From Alteromonadaceae bacterium (GTDB lineage Bacteria > Pseudomonadota > Gammaproteobacteria > Pseudomonadales > Oleiphilaceae), in NCBI GenBank assembly GCA_013393545.1, contig JABXHG010000002.1:1-50095 (forward strand): a DNA stretch of 50,095 nt. The letters run 5' to 3'. Shown piece by piece: positions 40,493 through 47,019 of this stretch. Below the pieces are notes generated by a model. The model had not been told where the DNA came from. It worked only from the letters and a program-made list of their open reading frames with translations, and made no database searches. The position numbers and the translations under genes are program-made. Position 1 is the first letter of the stretch. The number at the start of each line of letters is the position of its first letter.

Positions 40493-40526
40493 GCCGGGGA
40501 GGGGTATCCGGCGACCACCACACCCC
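40493..40526 (+). ncRNA. Pseudoknot-like RNA motif, copy 1
   Basis: GCCGG (40493-40497) with CCGGC (40508-40512); 10-nt loop GGAGGGGTAT; loop GGGGT (40501-40505) can pair with ACCCC (40522-40526). Copies 2 and 3 conserve stem, loop length and loop sequence. Confidence 0.55.
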
Positions 40527-40558
40527 AACCAACCACCAGCCACACCAGGGAGAGAAAA

Positions 40559-40774
40559 ATGAGCACCACACTAATTGGCCGCACCACTGAGTCCATCAAT
40601 TTCACTAACAACAGTTTCCGCAAAAAGATTAGGGGCATGTTCCCAGTGGGCACCCTGGTGGAGATTAACCAGGATGAGATGGAAGATAACCCAGACTTTT
40701 TCCACGTCTCCCTGGAGGGAACAGATGGCCGCATCTGGGCGTATGTGAGCATGGATCAGGTTACGGCCGCATAG
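40559..40774 (+). CDS. Hypothetical protein, 71 aa
   Basis: Preceded by ACCAGGGAGAGAAAA. Beta-rich small protein (MSTTLIGRTTESINFTNNSFRKKIRGMFPVGTLVEINQDEMEDNPDFFHVSLEGTDGRIWAYVSMDQV). It lies behind pseudoknot copy 1 with no promoter of its own, so it is probably co-transcribed with the 40073 gene. Confidence 0.65.
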   Translation: MSTTLIGRTTESINFTNNSFRKKIRGMFPVGTLVEINQDEMEDNPDFFHVSLEGTDGRIWAYVSMDQVTAA

Positions 40775-40822
40775 GTTTGAGGCCTGGGCGTGGGGGCTGG
40801 AAAATAGCCCTCACCAGTGGGT

Positions 40823-40851
40823 TTGTTTAATTAGACTTACTCATGTAAGGT
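40823..40851 (+). promoter_or_regulatory. Early promoter d
   Basis: TTGTTT (40823-40828), 17 nt, TAAGGT (40846-40851). The downstream TATATATGTAAGGCAGAGAGAG matches other family leaders. Confidence 0.6.
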
Positions 40852-40894
40852 TATATATGTAAGGCAGAGAGAGACACTAGAAAAGGAAAACACC

Positions 40895-41140
40895 ATGAAC
40901 GCACAGAACACCGTAGCAACCACCCTGGCACAGGCTGGAATGAACGCAGAGGGCGCAGCGATGCACGCAGCCGTTCTGGAGCACATTGCACAGAACAGCC
41001 CTGAACTGGCTGGCCTCATCCACCTCGCGCAGGACAGCGATGACCTGGATTTCAAGGCGCAGGTTGTCTCTGGCATCCTCAACCGTGTCAGTGAGATCAT
41101 CCTGAAAAACCCTGAGTTGATGGCGATGGCAACCAGCTAA
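40895..41140 (+). CDS. Hypothetical helical protein, 81 aa
   Basis: AGAAAAGGAAAACACC precedes the ATG. All-helical, Ala-rich sequence (NTVATTLAQAGMNAEGAAMHAAVLEHIAQNSPELAGLIHLAQDSDDLDFKAQVVSGILNRVSEIILKNPEL). Single-gene cassette with promoter d; pseudoknot copy 2 starts 8 nt after its stop. Function unknown. Confidence 0.68.
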   Translation: MNAQNTVATTLAQAGMNAEGAAMHAAVLEHIAQNSPELAGLIHLAQDSDDLDFKAQVVSGILNRVSEIILKNPELMAMATS

Positions 41141-41147
41141 GCCTCCA

Positions 41148-41185
41148 GGCCGGGGTGGGGCATCCGGCCAAAGCATCACCCCACC
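41148..41185 (+). ncRNA. Pseudoknot-like RNA motif, copy 2
   Basis: GGCCGG (41148-41153) with CCGGCC (41164-41169); 10-nt loop GGTGGGGCAT; loop GGTGGGG (41154-41160) can pair with CCCCACC (41179-41185). Confidence 0.55.
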
Positions 41186-41193
41186 TGGTGAGT

Positions 41194-41222
41194 TTGCTTT
41201 TAATGGCTCACCTATGTTATAT
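41194..41222 (+). promoter_or_regulatory. Early promoter e
   Basis: TTGCTT (41194-41199), 17 nt, TTATAT (41217-41222), preceded by TATG. Confidence 0.65.
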
Positions 41223-41266
41223 TAAATATGTACCAAAGAGAGACACCCACAGGAAAGAGAAAAACC

Positions 41267-41494
41267 ATGAACACCACCATTGAACTTGCATGCCACGATT
41301 GCACCCAGCTCATCGACGACGGAGAAACTGAGGGCGCTGGCATGGACTGGGACATGGACGCAGCCCTGAACACCCAGGAACTCCACGAGGTAAGCCTGGC
41401 GGACGGCGAAGAGTACTTTTCCTTTGAGGATTGCGCAGTGTGCCACTCCAGCCTCCCAGGCTACCGCCACGCTGTGGAATTGATTGAGCGTTAG
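41267..41494 (+). CDS. Small zinc-finger-like cassette protein, 75 aa
   Basis: Start ATG 41267 follows AGGAAAGAGAAAAACC; the in-frame ATG at 41228 coincides with the expected transcription start. CHDC (about 9-12) and CAVC (about 56-59) form a plausible zinc site. Acidic overall. The leader and the MNTT start are shared with genes 43659 and 47020. Unknown function. Confidence 0.68.
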   Translation: MNTTIELACHDCTQLIDDGETEGAGMDWDMDAALNTQELHEVSLADGEEYFSFEDCAVCHSSLPGYRHAVELIER

Positions 41495-41503
41495 GATAGC
41501 CCC

Positions 41504-42118
41504 ATGCCAGTAATCAAAGTAACCAAAGAGATGGCAAACATCACTAAGGCCGCTTTCAACATAGGCGGCCTAGTGCCATATGCGGTGACGGTCATGAACG
41601 CCATCATGGTTAATCACGCAGAGCACTACCAGCACCACTTTATGAATGACAATGATGGCCGTGAGCCAGACTGGAGCCTCATGGAACCACGCTGGCACCT
41701 CCAGTGGGCGACAGTTGCCACCCAGCTCCCTGACTTTTTAAGGGAGGTCTACCCAGGCCTCTATGGCCAGGACGGGCCTGTGGAGATTGGCACAGTGGGC
41801 GATTATGTCCTGTTGAAAGACAAAGAGGCACCTGGAGCCGCCAACGCCCCTATTTCCACCAACACAAACGCCCTCTACCGGCTGGCACGCAGGCACAGGG
41901 TCACCCACCTGTTTGATGGTGAGGGATTCATGACCCTGGACGGGGACGGCTCCCTGGAGTGGTTTCAGGTCATGTTGTTGCGCGATATTCAATTCAAGAT
42001 GAGCGGCGGGTTTGATTTCCCTGTTCATGAGTTCGCGGAGCGGTTTGCCAGCCAGCTGGAGCCACTTATCACGTTTGGCGATGCTGAGTTATGTCCATCC
42101 TGGAGTGATTGCCAGTGA
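41504..42118 (+). CDS. Hypothetical protein, 204 aa
   Basis: No family recognised. A mixed helical protein with KEMANITKAAFNIGGLVPYAVTVMNAIMVNHAEHYQHHF near the N-terminus and a beta segment (HLFDGEGFMTLDGDGSLEWFQVMLLRDIQ) later. No membrane helix of clear strength. It shares promoter e and overlaps the HNH gene by GTGA. Confidence 0.65.
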   Translation: MPVIKVTKEMANITKAAFNIGGLVPYAVTVMNAIMVNHAEHYQHHFMNDNDGREPDWSLMEPRWHLQWATVATQLPDFLREVYPGLYGQDGPVEIGTVGDYVLLKDKEAPGAANAPISTNTNALYRLARRHRVTHLFDGEGFMTLDGDGSLEWFQVMLLRDIQFKMSGGFDFPVHEFAERFASQLEPLITFGDAELCPSWSDCQ

Positions 42119-42504
42119 AACGTGGGAAACCATTGAAACGGTCGGCCATGAGGAAGAAACCACGTCGGGGTGGGAGTATGCCCCCAGAGGTTTATGAGGC
42201 TGTTATGCGGCGGTCTGGTTACCGCTGTGAGGCTGCGATTGGTGGGGTGTGCACTGGGGTGGCGGCAGAGTGGCACCACAGGCAACCCAGGGACAGGTAT
42301 AACGATGTGCCATCCAACGGACTAGCACTGTGTGCGGCCTGTCATCGGCATATCACTGACGTGTCCCCCAGGGATGGGTTTGATAGGGGGCTAAGGGTCT
42401 CCAGGCACACTGTGCGGTCTCCAGGGGAGTTTCCAGTGTTGTTGGGTGGGAGGCGTTGGGTGTTGCTGGATGATGCTGGGGGCTGGGTATATGCGGAGAT
42501 TTGA
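42115..42504 (+). CDS. HNH endonuclease, 129 aa
   Basis: GTG 42115 is chosen for the GTGA overlap with the previous stop and GGAG 9 nt upstream; TTG 42109 is possible. The basic N-terminus (KRGKPLKRSAMRKKPRR) precedes a complete HNH core: YRCEA, C46, WHHR (His 54/55), SNGLALC (Asn 68), CAACHRHI (Cys 73, Cys 76, His 77). Free-standing HNH nucleases in phages may be homing enzymes or packaging-related. It is far from terminase here, so homing or DNA metabolism is likelier. Confidence 0.85.
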   Translation: MKRGKPLKRSAMRKKPRRGGSMPPEVYEAVMRRSGYRCEAAIGGVCTGVAAEWHHRQPRDRYNDVPSNGLALCAACHRHITDVSPRDGFDRGLRVSRHTVRSPGEFPVLLGGRRWVLLDDAGGWVYAEI

Positions 42505-42528
42505 CACCACATGACCATCATGTAATAT
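42501..42528 (+). promoter_or_regulatory. Early promoter f
   Basis: TTGACA (42501-42506), 16 nt, TAATAT (42523-42528), preceded by ATG/TG. Closest of the family to the host consensus. Confidence 0.7.
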
Positions 42529-42563
42529 AAAGGATGTACCCACCACAGAGAGAAAGAAAAACC

Positions 42564-43052
42564 ATGAGCAACTTCCAACAATTCCTCACAGGACACACCA
42601 GCGCCGTCATTGATAACGGCTACCTGTTCAAAGATGATGAGACCATCACATCCCTACATGACTCAGCAGGCCTGGCCTCAGAGGCCATCCTGGTAGACCT
42701 GGCAAACAAAATTGAGTCCAGCACCCTCTACCGTAGAGAGGCTGAAAACTTTTTCTATGGCAATTTTTCCGCCCTCAATGAGATGCAGAGGAACGCACCT
42801 GGGATGGACTGGTTCAGCTTAGGTCGGGACTTTTTCCATAGCCGCAACAGCCTCCCAGGCGGATTCCAGGACTATGGATACGCCAACACAGATGCCCTGG
42901 ATGATGCGGCCAAAGAGTTCCCAGAGTTAAACTTTGATTTTTCCTCACCACAGATGACAACGGCAACAGCTGGATTGGCTACGAACGATAAAAGGGAACA
43001 CCATGAGCAAACCAAAGAGCAAAGAGATTTGGAAACCAGTAAAAGACTTTGA
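42564..43052 (+). CDS. Hypothetical protein, 162 aa
   Basis: AGAGAGAAAGAAAAACC precedes ATG 42564; the ATG at 42534 is in the leader. Mostly helical, acidic (FQQFLTGHTSAVIDNGYLFKDDETITSLHDSAGLASEAILVDLANKIESS ... ALDDAAKEFPELNFDF). The last 17 codons overlap the downstream HNH gene by 50 nt and are low-complexity (EHHEQTKEQRDLETSKRL). The original end may have been altered by insertion of that gene. Confidence 0.65.
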   Translation: MSNFQQFLTGHTSAVIDNGYLFKDDETITSLHDSAGLASEAILVDLANKIESSTLYRREAENFFYGNFSALNEMQRNAPGMDWFSLGRDFFHSRNSLPGGFQDYGYANTDALDDAAKEFPELNFDFSSPQMTTATAGLATNDKREHHEQTKEQRDLETSKRL

Positions 43053-43581
43053 GGGCATCTACGAGGTCAGCAACAGGGGGAGGGTGAAAGCTGTAAAGAG
43101 AGAGATCACCACTAAGGATGGACGGCGCTTTTCGCGGCCAGCACAGATTCTAAGCCAGCACAAAAACCAGTCTGGCATCCACAGAGTCAATGTGTCCATC
43201 AATGGCAGGATGACCCAGTTGCAAGTTCCTGAGATGGTGCTGGAGGCGTTTTACCGGCCACGCAGAGATGGGCGGGTCACTGAGATGGCCAGGTTTAAGG
43301 ATGGCAACCGTTCTAATAACCACATAGACAACCTGGAGTGGATGCCACGCCCTGGGTTTAAGGGTAAGGCCAAAGAGTGCATAAGGGGGCATAAGTTCGT
43401 GCCCGCGAACCTGGAAAAGTGGGCTATTGGCCAGGGTAAAAAGCGGTGCCTGGCGTGTGCCCGTGCGCGTACCATTGCGTTTAAGAATGGGCGTGGTGGT
43501 GATAAGGGATACACTTCCAAGATTGCGGATAGGGAATACTTGCGCATCCTGGAGACTATGGATGATAGGGATTTATACTAA
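43003..43581 (+). CDS. NUMOD4/HNH-type protein, possibly catalytically degenerate, 192 aa
   Basis: Residues 9-31 match a NUMOD4 DNA-binding module (IWKPVKDFEGIYEVSNRGRVKAV). The HNH region follows, but its usual histidines are replaced: VPEMVLEAFY where VHRLV is typical, and RFKDGNRSNNHIDNLEW where HKDGN is typical (Phe 98 in the His place). The C-terminal CIRGHKFVPANLE ... RCLACARAR is the zinc-binding tail seen in this family. It may bind DNA without cutting. Start ATG 43003 follows AAAAGGGAACACC. Confidence 0.78.
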   Translation: MSKPKSKEIWKPVKDFEGIYEVSNRGRVKAVKREITTKDGRRFSRPAQILSQHKNQSGIHRVNVSINGRMTQLQVPEMVLEAFYRPRRDGRVTEMARFKDGNRSNNHIDNLEWMPRPGFKGKAKECIRGHKFVPANLEKWAIGQGKKRCLACARARTIAFKNGRGGDKGYTSKIADREYLRILETMDDRDLY

Positions 43582-43583
43582 GT

Positions 43584-43612
43584 TTGCTTTTATAAACCTA
43601 GGTGTGTATAGT
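43584..43612 (+). promoter_or_regulatory. Early promoter g
   Basis: TTGCTT (43584-43589), 17 nt, TATAGT (43607-43612), TGTG before the -10. It begins 3 nt after the upstream stop. Confidence 0.75.
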
Positions 43613-43658
43613 TAAAAGGGCAAACATGGAACACCAACCACCAGGAAGAGAGAAAACC

Positions 43659-44006
43659 ATGAACACCACCACCACCACCACCATCACCATCACCGCAACC
43701 AATGAGTGCCCGCGCTGCGGAACTGAGAAAGAGCGCATCACCGGCCTGGACGCACACCAGCTCAACACCTGGCTGAAAGACACTTACGGGGAGGCAATTG
43801 CCACCGTAGCCACTGGCTATGAACAGACCAACGGAGGCTTTGTCTGGGAGCACGGCGACTACTATGACATCACCGACGCTGACCTGTTGGGTGGATATGG
43901 TGATGGGGAGCGAAGCCTGAAAGCCCGTGAGGTATTTACGTTTAACTATGTGGACGCGGTGAACAAAACCCAAAACCCTTGCAAGCACTGCGCACAGTAC
44001 CTCTAA
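43659..44006 (+). CDS. Zinc-ribbon-like cassette protein, 115 aa
   Basis: ATG 43659 follows AGGAAGAGAGAAAACC. After a Thr-rich start (MNTTTTTTITITATNE) come CPRCGTEKERITG and a C-terminal CKHCAQYL, a likely two-CxxC zinc site bracketing a 90-residue domain (LDAHQLNTWLKDTYGEAIATVATGYEQTNGGFVWEHGDYYDITDADLL). Unknown function. A minihelix-like RNA starts 10 nt after the stop. Confidence 0.68.
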   Translation: MNTTTTTTITITATNECPRCGTEKERITGLDAHQLNTWLKDTYGEAIATVATGYEQTNGGFVWEHGDYYDITDADLLGGYGDGERSLKAREVFTFNYVDAVNKTQNPCKHCAQYL

Positions 44007-44015
44007 GCAACAAAA

Positions 44016-44059
44016 GCGCTACCGGCAGTCACCCTGGTTCAAGGCCAGGTAGCGCACCA
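44016..44059 (+). ncRNA. tRNA acceptor/T-arm-like minihelix RNA
   Basis: GCGCTA (44016-44021) pairs with TAGCGC (44050-44055). Between them an 11-nt connector leads to CCTGG (44033-44037), a 7-nt loop TTCAAGG and CCAGG (44045-44049). The 3' side continues with ACCA (44056-44059). This copies the acceptor plus T arm of a tRNA, without D and anticodon arms. An alternative GCGCTACC/GGTAGCGC pairing is possible. Confidence 0.4.
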
Positions 44060-44104
44060 CGTCCCCATAAGGGACAACCACAGGAACCATGAGAGGATAA
44101 CCCC

Positions 44105-44401
44105 ATGAGCAAACCAAAGAATATGGCAGAGGCCATTAAGGCACATGAGGCGGCAGGCGGCTACTTTTTCAACCAGGGCGCACTGGACTTTTTTACATCC
44201 AAAACCCTAGATAACACTTACGACCCTAAGACTGGGCTGTTCATTACCTCTGAGGTTATGGGGCTGGAGAGGGATGAGCCAATGACGTTTGCTGTGCGTC
44301 AGATTGACCTGGAGCGGCCTAGCCTAGTCACCACTATTGGTGGCAGGTTTGAGACCCTGGAGGGGGCTATGGCGGCTTTGAGGCAGGCGGCTGCGGGCTA
44401 G
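44105..44401 (+). CDS. Small phage protein, DUF7447-like, 98 aa
   Basis: The pattern MAEAIKAHEAAGGYFFNQGALDFFTSKTLDNTYDPKTGLFITSEVMG ... FAVRQIDLE ... GGRFETLEGAMAAL matches a small family frequent in actinophages (helix, FF motif, FITSE, VR). No biochemical function is known. GAGAGGATAACCCC is the ribosome site. It shares promoter g across the minihelix. Confidence 0.72.
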   Translation: MSKPKNMAEAIKAHEAAGGYFFNQGALDFFTSKTLDNTYDPKTGLFITSEVMGLERDEPMTFAVRQIDLERPSLVTTIGGRFETLEGAMAALRQAAAG

Positions 44402-44467
44402 GGCGCGGGTCACAATTTGGGTGCTTTGGGTGTTCAATTGTGGCTGTTTTTCAATTTGGCTGTTTAT

Positions 44468-44496
44468 TTGACTTATTAAACATGGGTATGTATAGT
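44468..44496 (+). promoter_or_regulatory. Early promoter h
   Basis: TTGACT (44468-44473), 17 nt, TATAGT (44491-44496), TATG before the -10. Among the best of the family. Confidence 0.78.
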
Positions 44497-44539
44497 AAAG
44501 TATGTACACAGAGAGAGAAACCCACAGAAAGAGGAAACC

Positions 44540-45100
44540 ATGAACCACGAAAAAATTGAGCAATTTCTCACCACCCTGGCTGGCGATGAAGTTGTCATCG
44601 AAGAGGAACTGGATAACGGTGAGGGCTGGAGCCTGAACTATGAGTACCCAGAGACCTACCTGGCGGCCTCTGGCTGGGGCGACCACCACAGTGAGGTTGA
44701 GATGCCATCCCGTGAGCGTGACACCCTGGTGGGCATCACCCCAACCTCCCTCATGGCTCTCATGTTGAGTCTGTGCAACAACCCAGATGGCCTCTCAGGA
44801 ACCTACGGAATTGGCCTGGATGTGGACACCGCCCGCTCCCTGGAGTACTACGCGGACAAGGCAGCTGGCCAGGGTCATGAATGGGTCTGGGTTAAGGAAG
44901 TCACCCAGGATGAGGTTGGCGACTATGTGTTGCACTGCCAAAACACCATCCGCCCACGCATCACCGTCCCGTTCATTAAGCCCTCACCACTCAGCACCAG
45001 CCTGGTGCCTACTGAATTAAAGGGTGCGATGTTCCTGACTTATGGTGACTCTGGCCAGGTTGTGGATTGCGTCGCCATCCACAATAAGAACGCTCTATAG
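44540..45100 (+). CDS. Hypothetical protein, 186 aa
   Basis: Leader GAGAGAGAAACCCACAGAAAGAGGAAACC is shared with other cassettes. Acidic mixed protein: an N-terminal helix (NHEKIEQFLTTLAGDEVVIEEELDNGEGW), an aromatic-rich section and a C-terminal beta region (NTIRPRITVPFIKPSPLSTSLVPTELKGAMFLTYGDSGQVVDCVAIHN). No family recognised. Its neighbour at 45110 lies 9 nt downstream in the same unit. Confidence 0.67.
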   Translation: MNHEKIEQFLTTLAGDEVVIEEELDNGEGWSLNYEYPETYLAASGWGDHHSEVEMPSRERDTLVGITPTSLMALMLSLCNNPDGLSGTYGIGLDVDTARSLEYYADKAAGQGHEWVWVKEVTQDEVGDYVLHCQNTIRPRITVPFIKPSPLSTSLVPTELKGAMFLTYGDSGQVVDCVAIHNKNAL

Positions 45101-45109
45101 GGGATAGGG

Positions 45110-45430
45110 ATGGACAGAACTGTAAATGGTGTGGTGTATGCAACCCACACCTTTGCGGTGCCTGGCGGGGAGTCTGGGCGCTCTGTGGATGAGATGTTGG
45201 AAGTCCTGGAGCGTGACCATCCTGGAGTGAGTCTTTATTTTGTCTTTGGCGTGAGGGCTGCGCCTGGAGGCATGGGCATCATCATGGTGCAGCTCTCTGT
45301 GAGCGTGTCCCTGGCCTCTGTTGAGGATGCTGTGGAGCTGGCCAGGTCTGTGGCGTGTTCGCGGTTTAAGGGGATGCAGCCTGGGGAGTGGGGAGTGGTG
45401 GATGAAAATGGTGTGGATTTAGTCCCCTAA
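45110..45430 (+). CDS. Hypothetical protein, 106 aa
   Basis: GGGGATAGGG precedes the ATG. Small alpha/beta protein (VVYATHTFAVPGGESGRSVDEMLEVLERDHPGVSLYFVFGVRAAPGGMGIIMVQLSVSVSLASVEDAVELARSVA). Second gene of the promoter h unit. No family recognised. Confidence 0.65.
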   Translation: MDRTVNGVVYATHTFAVPGGESGRSVDEMLEVLERDHPGVSLYFVFGVRAAPGGMGIIMVQLSVSVSLASVEDAVELARSVACSRFKGMQPGEWGVVDENGVDLVP

Positions 45431-45438
45431 CTGTGGGT

Positions 45439-45467
45439 TTGCTTTTTCTTACTCACCTATGTATAGT
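45439..45467 (+). promoter_or_regulatory. Early promoter i
   Basis: TTGCTT (45439-45444), 17 nt, TATAGT (45462-45467), TATG before the -10. The GTGGGTTTGCTTT context is shared with b and c. Confidence 0.78.
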
Positions 45468-45510
45468 TATATATGTAAGCAAGAGAGAGCAACCACAGAA
45501 AGAAAAAACC

Positions 45511-45768
45511 ATGAAACTCAAAGCGTTCAACTTCGTACTACTCCAGGAAACAGGCGAAACCATGAACATCGCCCTGGAAACAAACCCAGCCCTCACCATT
45601 GAGGAAAACGCATGGAACATCATCAAGCACTACAACAGTGGGGAAGAGGGAGACGTGCACACCCCATTCCACATTGAGATTGCAAGCGCAACCAGGGTCA
45701 TCATCACAGGCACCACCCTGGCTGAGGGCTACGAAGAGCGTTCCATCATTTCCCTCAGGGCTGCGTAA
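45511..45768 (+). CDS. Hypothetical protein, 85 aa
   Basis: ATG 45511 follows AGAAAGAAAAAACC; earlier in-frame starts fall inside the promoter. Beta-rich small protein (MKLKAFNFVLLQETGETMNIALETNPALTIEENAWNIIKHY ... FHIEIASATRVIITGTTLAEGYEERSIISL). Pseudoknot copy 3 begins 11 nt after its stop. Unknown function. Confidence 0.67.
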   Translation: MKLKAFNFVLLQETGETMNIALETNPALTIEENAWNIIKHYNSGEEGDVHTPFHIEIASATRVIITGTTLAEGYEERSIISLRAA

Positions 45769-45778
45769 CAAAAACAAA

Positions 45779-45807
45779 CCGGGGAGGGGCATCCGGCACA
45801 ACGCCCC
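45779..45807 (+). ncRNA. Pseudoknot-like RNA motif, copy 3
   Basis: CCGG (45779-45782) with CCGG (45793-45796); 10-nt loop GGAGGGGCAT; loop GGGGC (45786-45790) can pair with GCCCC (45803-45807). Relative to copy 1 (GGGGT/ACCCC) the last pair has changed on both sides. Confidence 0.55.
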
Positions 45808-45837
45808 AACACCATCAACAACAAAGACAGGAAAACC

Positions 45838-46152
45838 ATGGAACTCTCAAACATCACCACCCAGACCCACAGGATTACAGCCCAATACACGTTTACCCCA
45901 GGCACGGACACCATTGACATAGACACTAAGGGAGACACCCTCCAGGACGTGGTGACGGACATGCTGGATTTCCTCAATGGATTTGATGAGATTGCTACCC
46001 CGTTTGCACTAGACCCATTCCAGGAACCAGCAGACCTGTCAGATTTCTCCCTGGAGATAATTGGGGAGGTGTTTGCAGAGAATGATGACAACCCCCATGG
46101 CGAGAATGATGTTATCCCCATGTATGTGACCATCACCGCCCAGGAACGATAA
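45838..46152 (+). CDS. Hypothetical protein, 104 aa
   Basis: AAGACAGGAAAACC precedes the ATG. Acidic protein with strands (ITTQTHRITAQYTFTPGTDTIDIDTKGDTLQDVVTDMLDFLNGFDEI) followed by an acidic tail. It lies between pseudoknot copy 3 and the SSB gene and is probably co-transcribed with both neighbours. Unknown function. Confidence 0.65.
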   Translation: MELSNITTQTHRITAQYTFTPGTDTIDIDTKGDTLQDVVTDMLDFLNGFDEIATPFALDPFQEPADLSDFSLEIIGEVFAENDDNPHGENDVIPMYVTITAQER

Positions 46153-46167
46153 GAAAGAGAAACCCAG

Positions 46168-46692
46168 ATGATTAACTATGAATACCGTGGAGGCCGTGTT
46201 GCTGGCACTCCAGAGCTGAAAAACACCCAGAACGGCACCCCTTACCTGCGGTTCCGCATGGCCAATGATGATTCCACTTATAACTCTGAGACAGAGCAGT
46301 GGGATAAAAAAGCGGAGCACTTTATCACCGTCCTGGTGTGGCCGGTTAAGAAAAAGGGAGAGATGGTGAACCTCCCAGCGATGCTGGCGGAGAGCCTGAA
46401 CCCTGGTAACTCTATCCAGGTGTGGGGTAAGTTTGCCACCCGTTCCTGGGAAACGGAGGATGGCTCACGTCGTTCTGTGGAAGAGTTTACGGCCAGGGCT
46501 GTGGCTGTGGATGTGCTGGAGGTACTTCCGTGGCAAGCTCTGGAGGCTGGCCAGGGTGGCGGCCAGCAACAGTCCCAGGGTTATGGCCAGCAGCAGCCTC
46601 AGGGTGGTAGCCAGGCAGGCCAGGGCGGTCAGCAGTACCAGGGGAACACCTGGAGTCAGCCCGCTCAACCTGGTGGCGGTGTCCCGTACTAA
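46168..46692 (+). CDS. ssb: Single-stranded DNA-binding protein, 174 aa
   Basis: Residues 1-115 form an OB fold: GGRVAGTPELKNTQNGTPYLRFRMANDD, EHFITVLVWPVKKKGEMVNLPAMLAESLNPGNSIQVWGKFATRSWETEDG, ARAVAVDVLEVLPW. The tail (about 122-174) is Gly/Gln-rich. The end is GGGVPY; the usual acidic tip (DDxPF type) that recruits host replication partners is missing. It would coat single strands during replication and recombination. Confidence 0.88.
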   Translation: MINYEYRGGRVAGTPELKNTQNGTPYLRFRMANDDSTYNSETEQWDKKAEHFITVLVWPVKKKGEMVNLPAMLAESLNPGNSIQVWGKFATRSWETEDGSRRSVEEFTARAVAVDVLEVLPWQALEAGQGGGQQQSQGYGQQQPQGGSQAGQGGQQYQGNTWSQPAQPGGGVPY

Positions 46693-46752
46693 GGTGTTAG
46701 GGGCGCGCTATGCGGGTGGCAGGCTCCCGCTTACATGATTGTCTGTTTATAG

Positions 46753-46796
46753 GATGCTCTCTGGGCTGTGTTTGTGCAGCCTGGGGGGCATCTTTT
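46753..46796 (+). terminator. Terminator 1 after ssb
   Basis: GATGC (46753-46757) with GCATC (46788-46792), inner GGCTG/CAGCC, followed by TTTT. Confidence 0.65.
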
Positions 46797-46842
46797 ATGT
46801 GGAGTTAGGTTGGATGCCTGGCCTCATGTAGGCTGGGTACTG

Positions 46843-46879
46843 GCTCCCCTGGTTGACTACCTCGACAGGGGAGCTTTTT
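46843..46879 (+). terminator. Terminator 2 after ssb
   Basis: Perfect 9-bp stem GCTCCCCTG/CAGGGGAGC followed by TTTTTC. A strong intrinsic terminator 76 nt before promoter j's -10. Confidence 0.88.
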
Positions 46880-46932
46880 CTATGTCTGGCCTGGGGAGAT
46901 TGACCTGGGTGGATATAAGTTTGGGAGTAGAC

Positions 46933-46961
46933 TTGCAATAACAAACAGAGGTGTGTATAGT
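46933..46961 (+). promoter_or_regulatory. Early promoter j
   Basis: TTGCAA (46933-46938), 17 nt, TATAGT (46956-46961), TGTG before the -10. Drives the ParB-fold/Mom small-gene run. Confidence 0.75.
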
Positions 46962-47019
46962 TAAAAGTGTAAGACAGAGAGACAGGGCAAAAGCCCACAA
47001 TCACAGGAAAGAGGAAACC

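Larger units (their letters stand above)
46693..47019. other. 327-nt gap after ssb with two terminators and a promoter
   Basis: No gene is seen. It contains terminators at 46753-46796 and 46843-46879, early promoter j at 46933-46961 and a leader ending CACAGGAAAGAGGAAACC. This is the boundary between the cassette region and the ParB/Mom small-gene run. Confidence 0.7.

Noticed and set aside
43626..43658. Upstream in-frame start (MEHQPPGREK) for the cassette gene at 43659
   Set aside because: It includes the conserved leader with the AGGAAGAGAG ribosome site; the same leader precedes the MNTT start in other cassettes.
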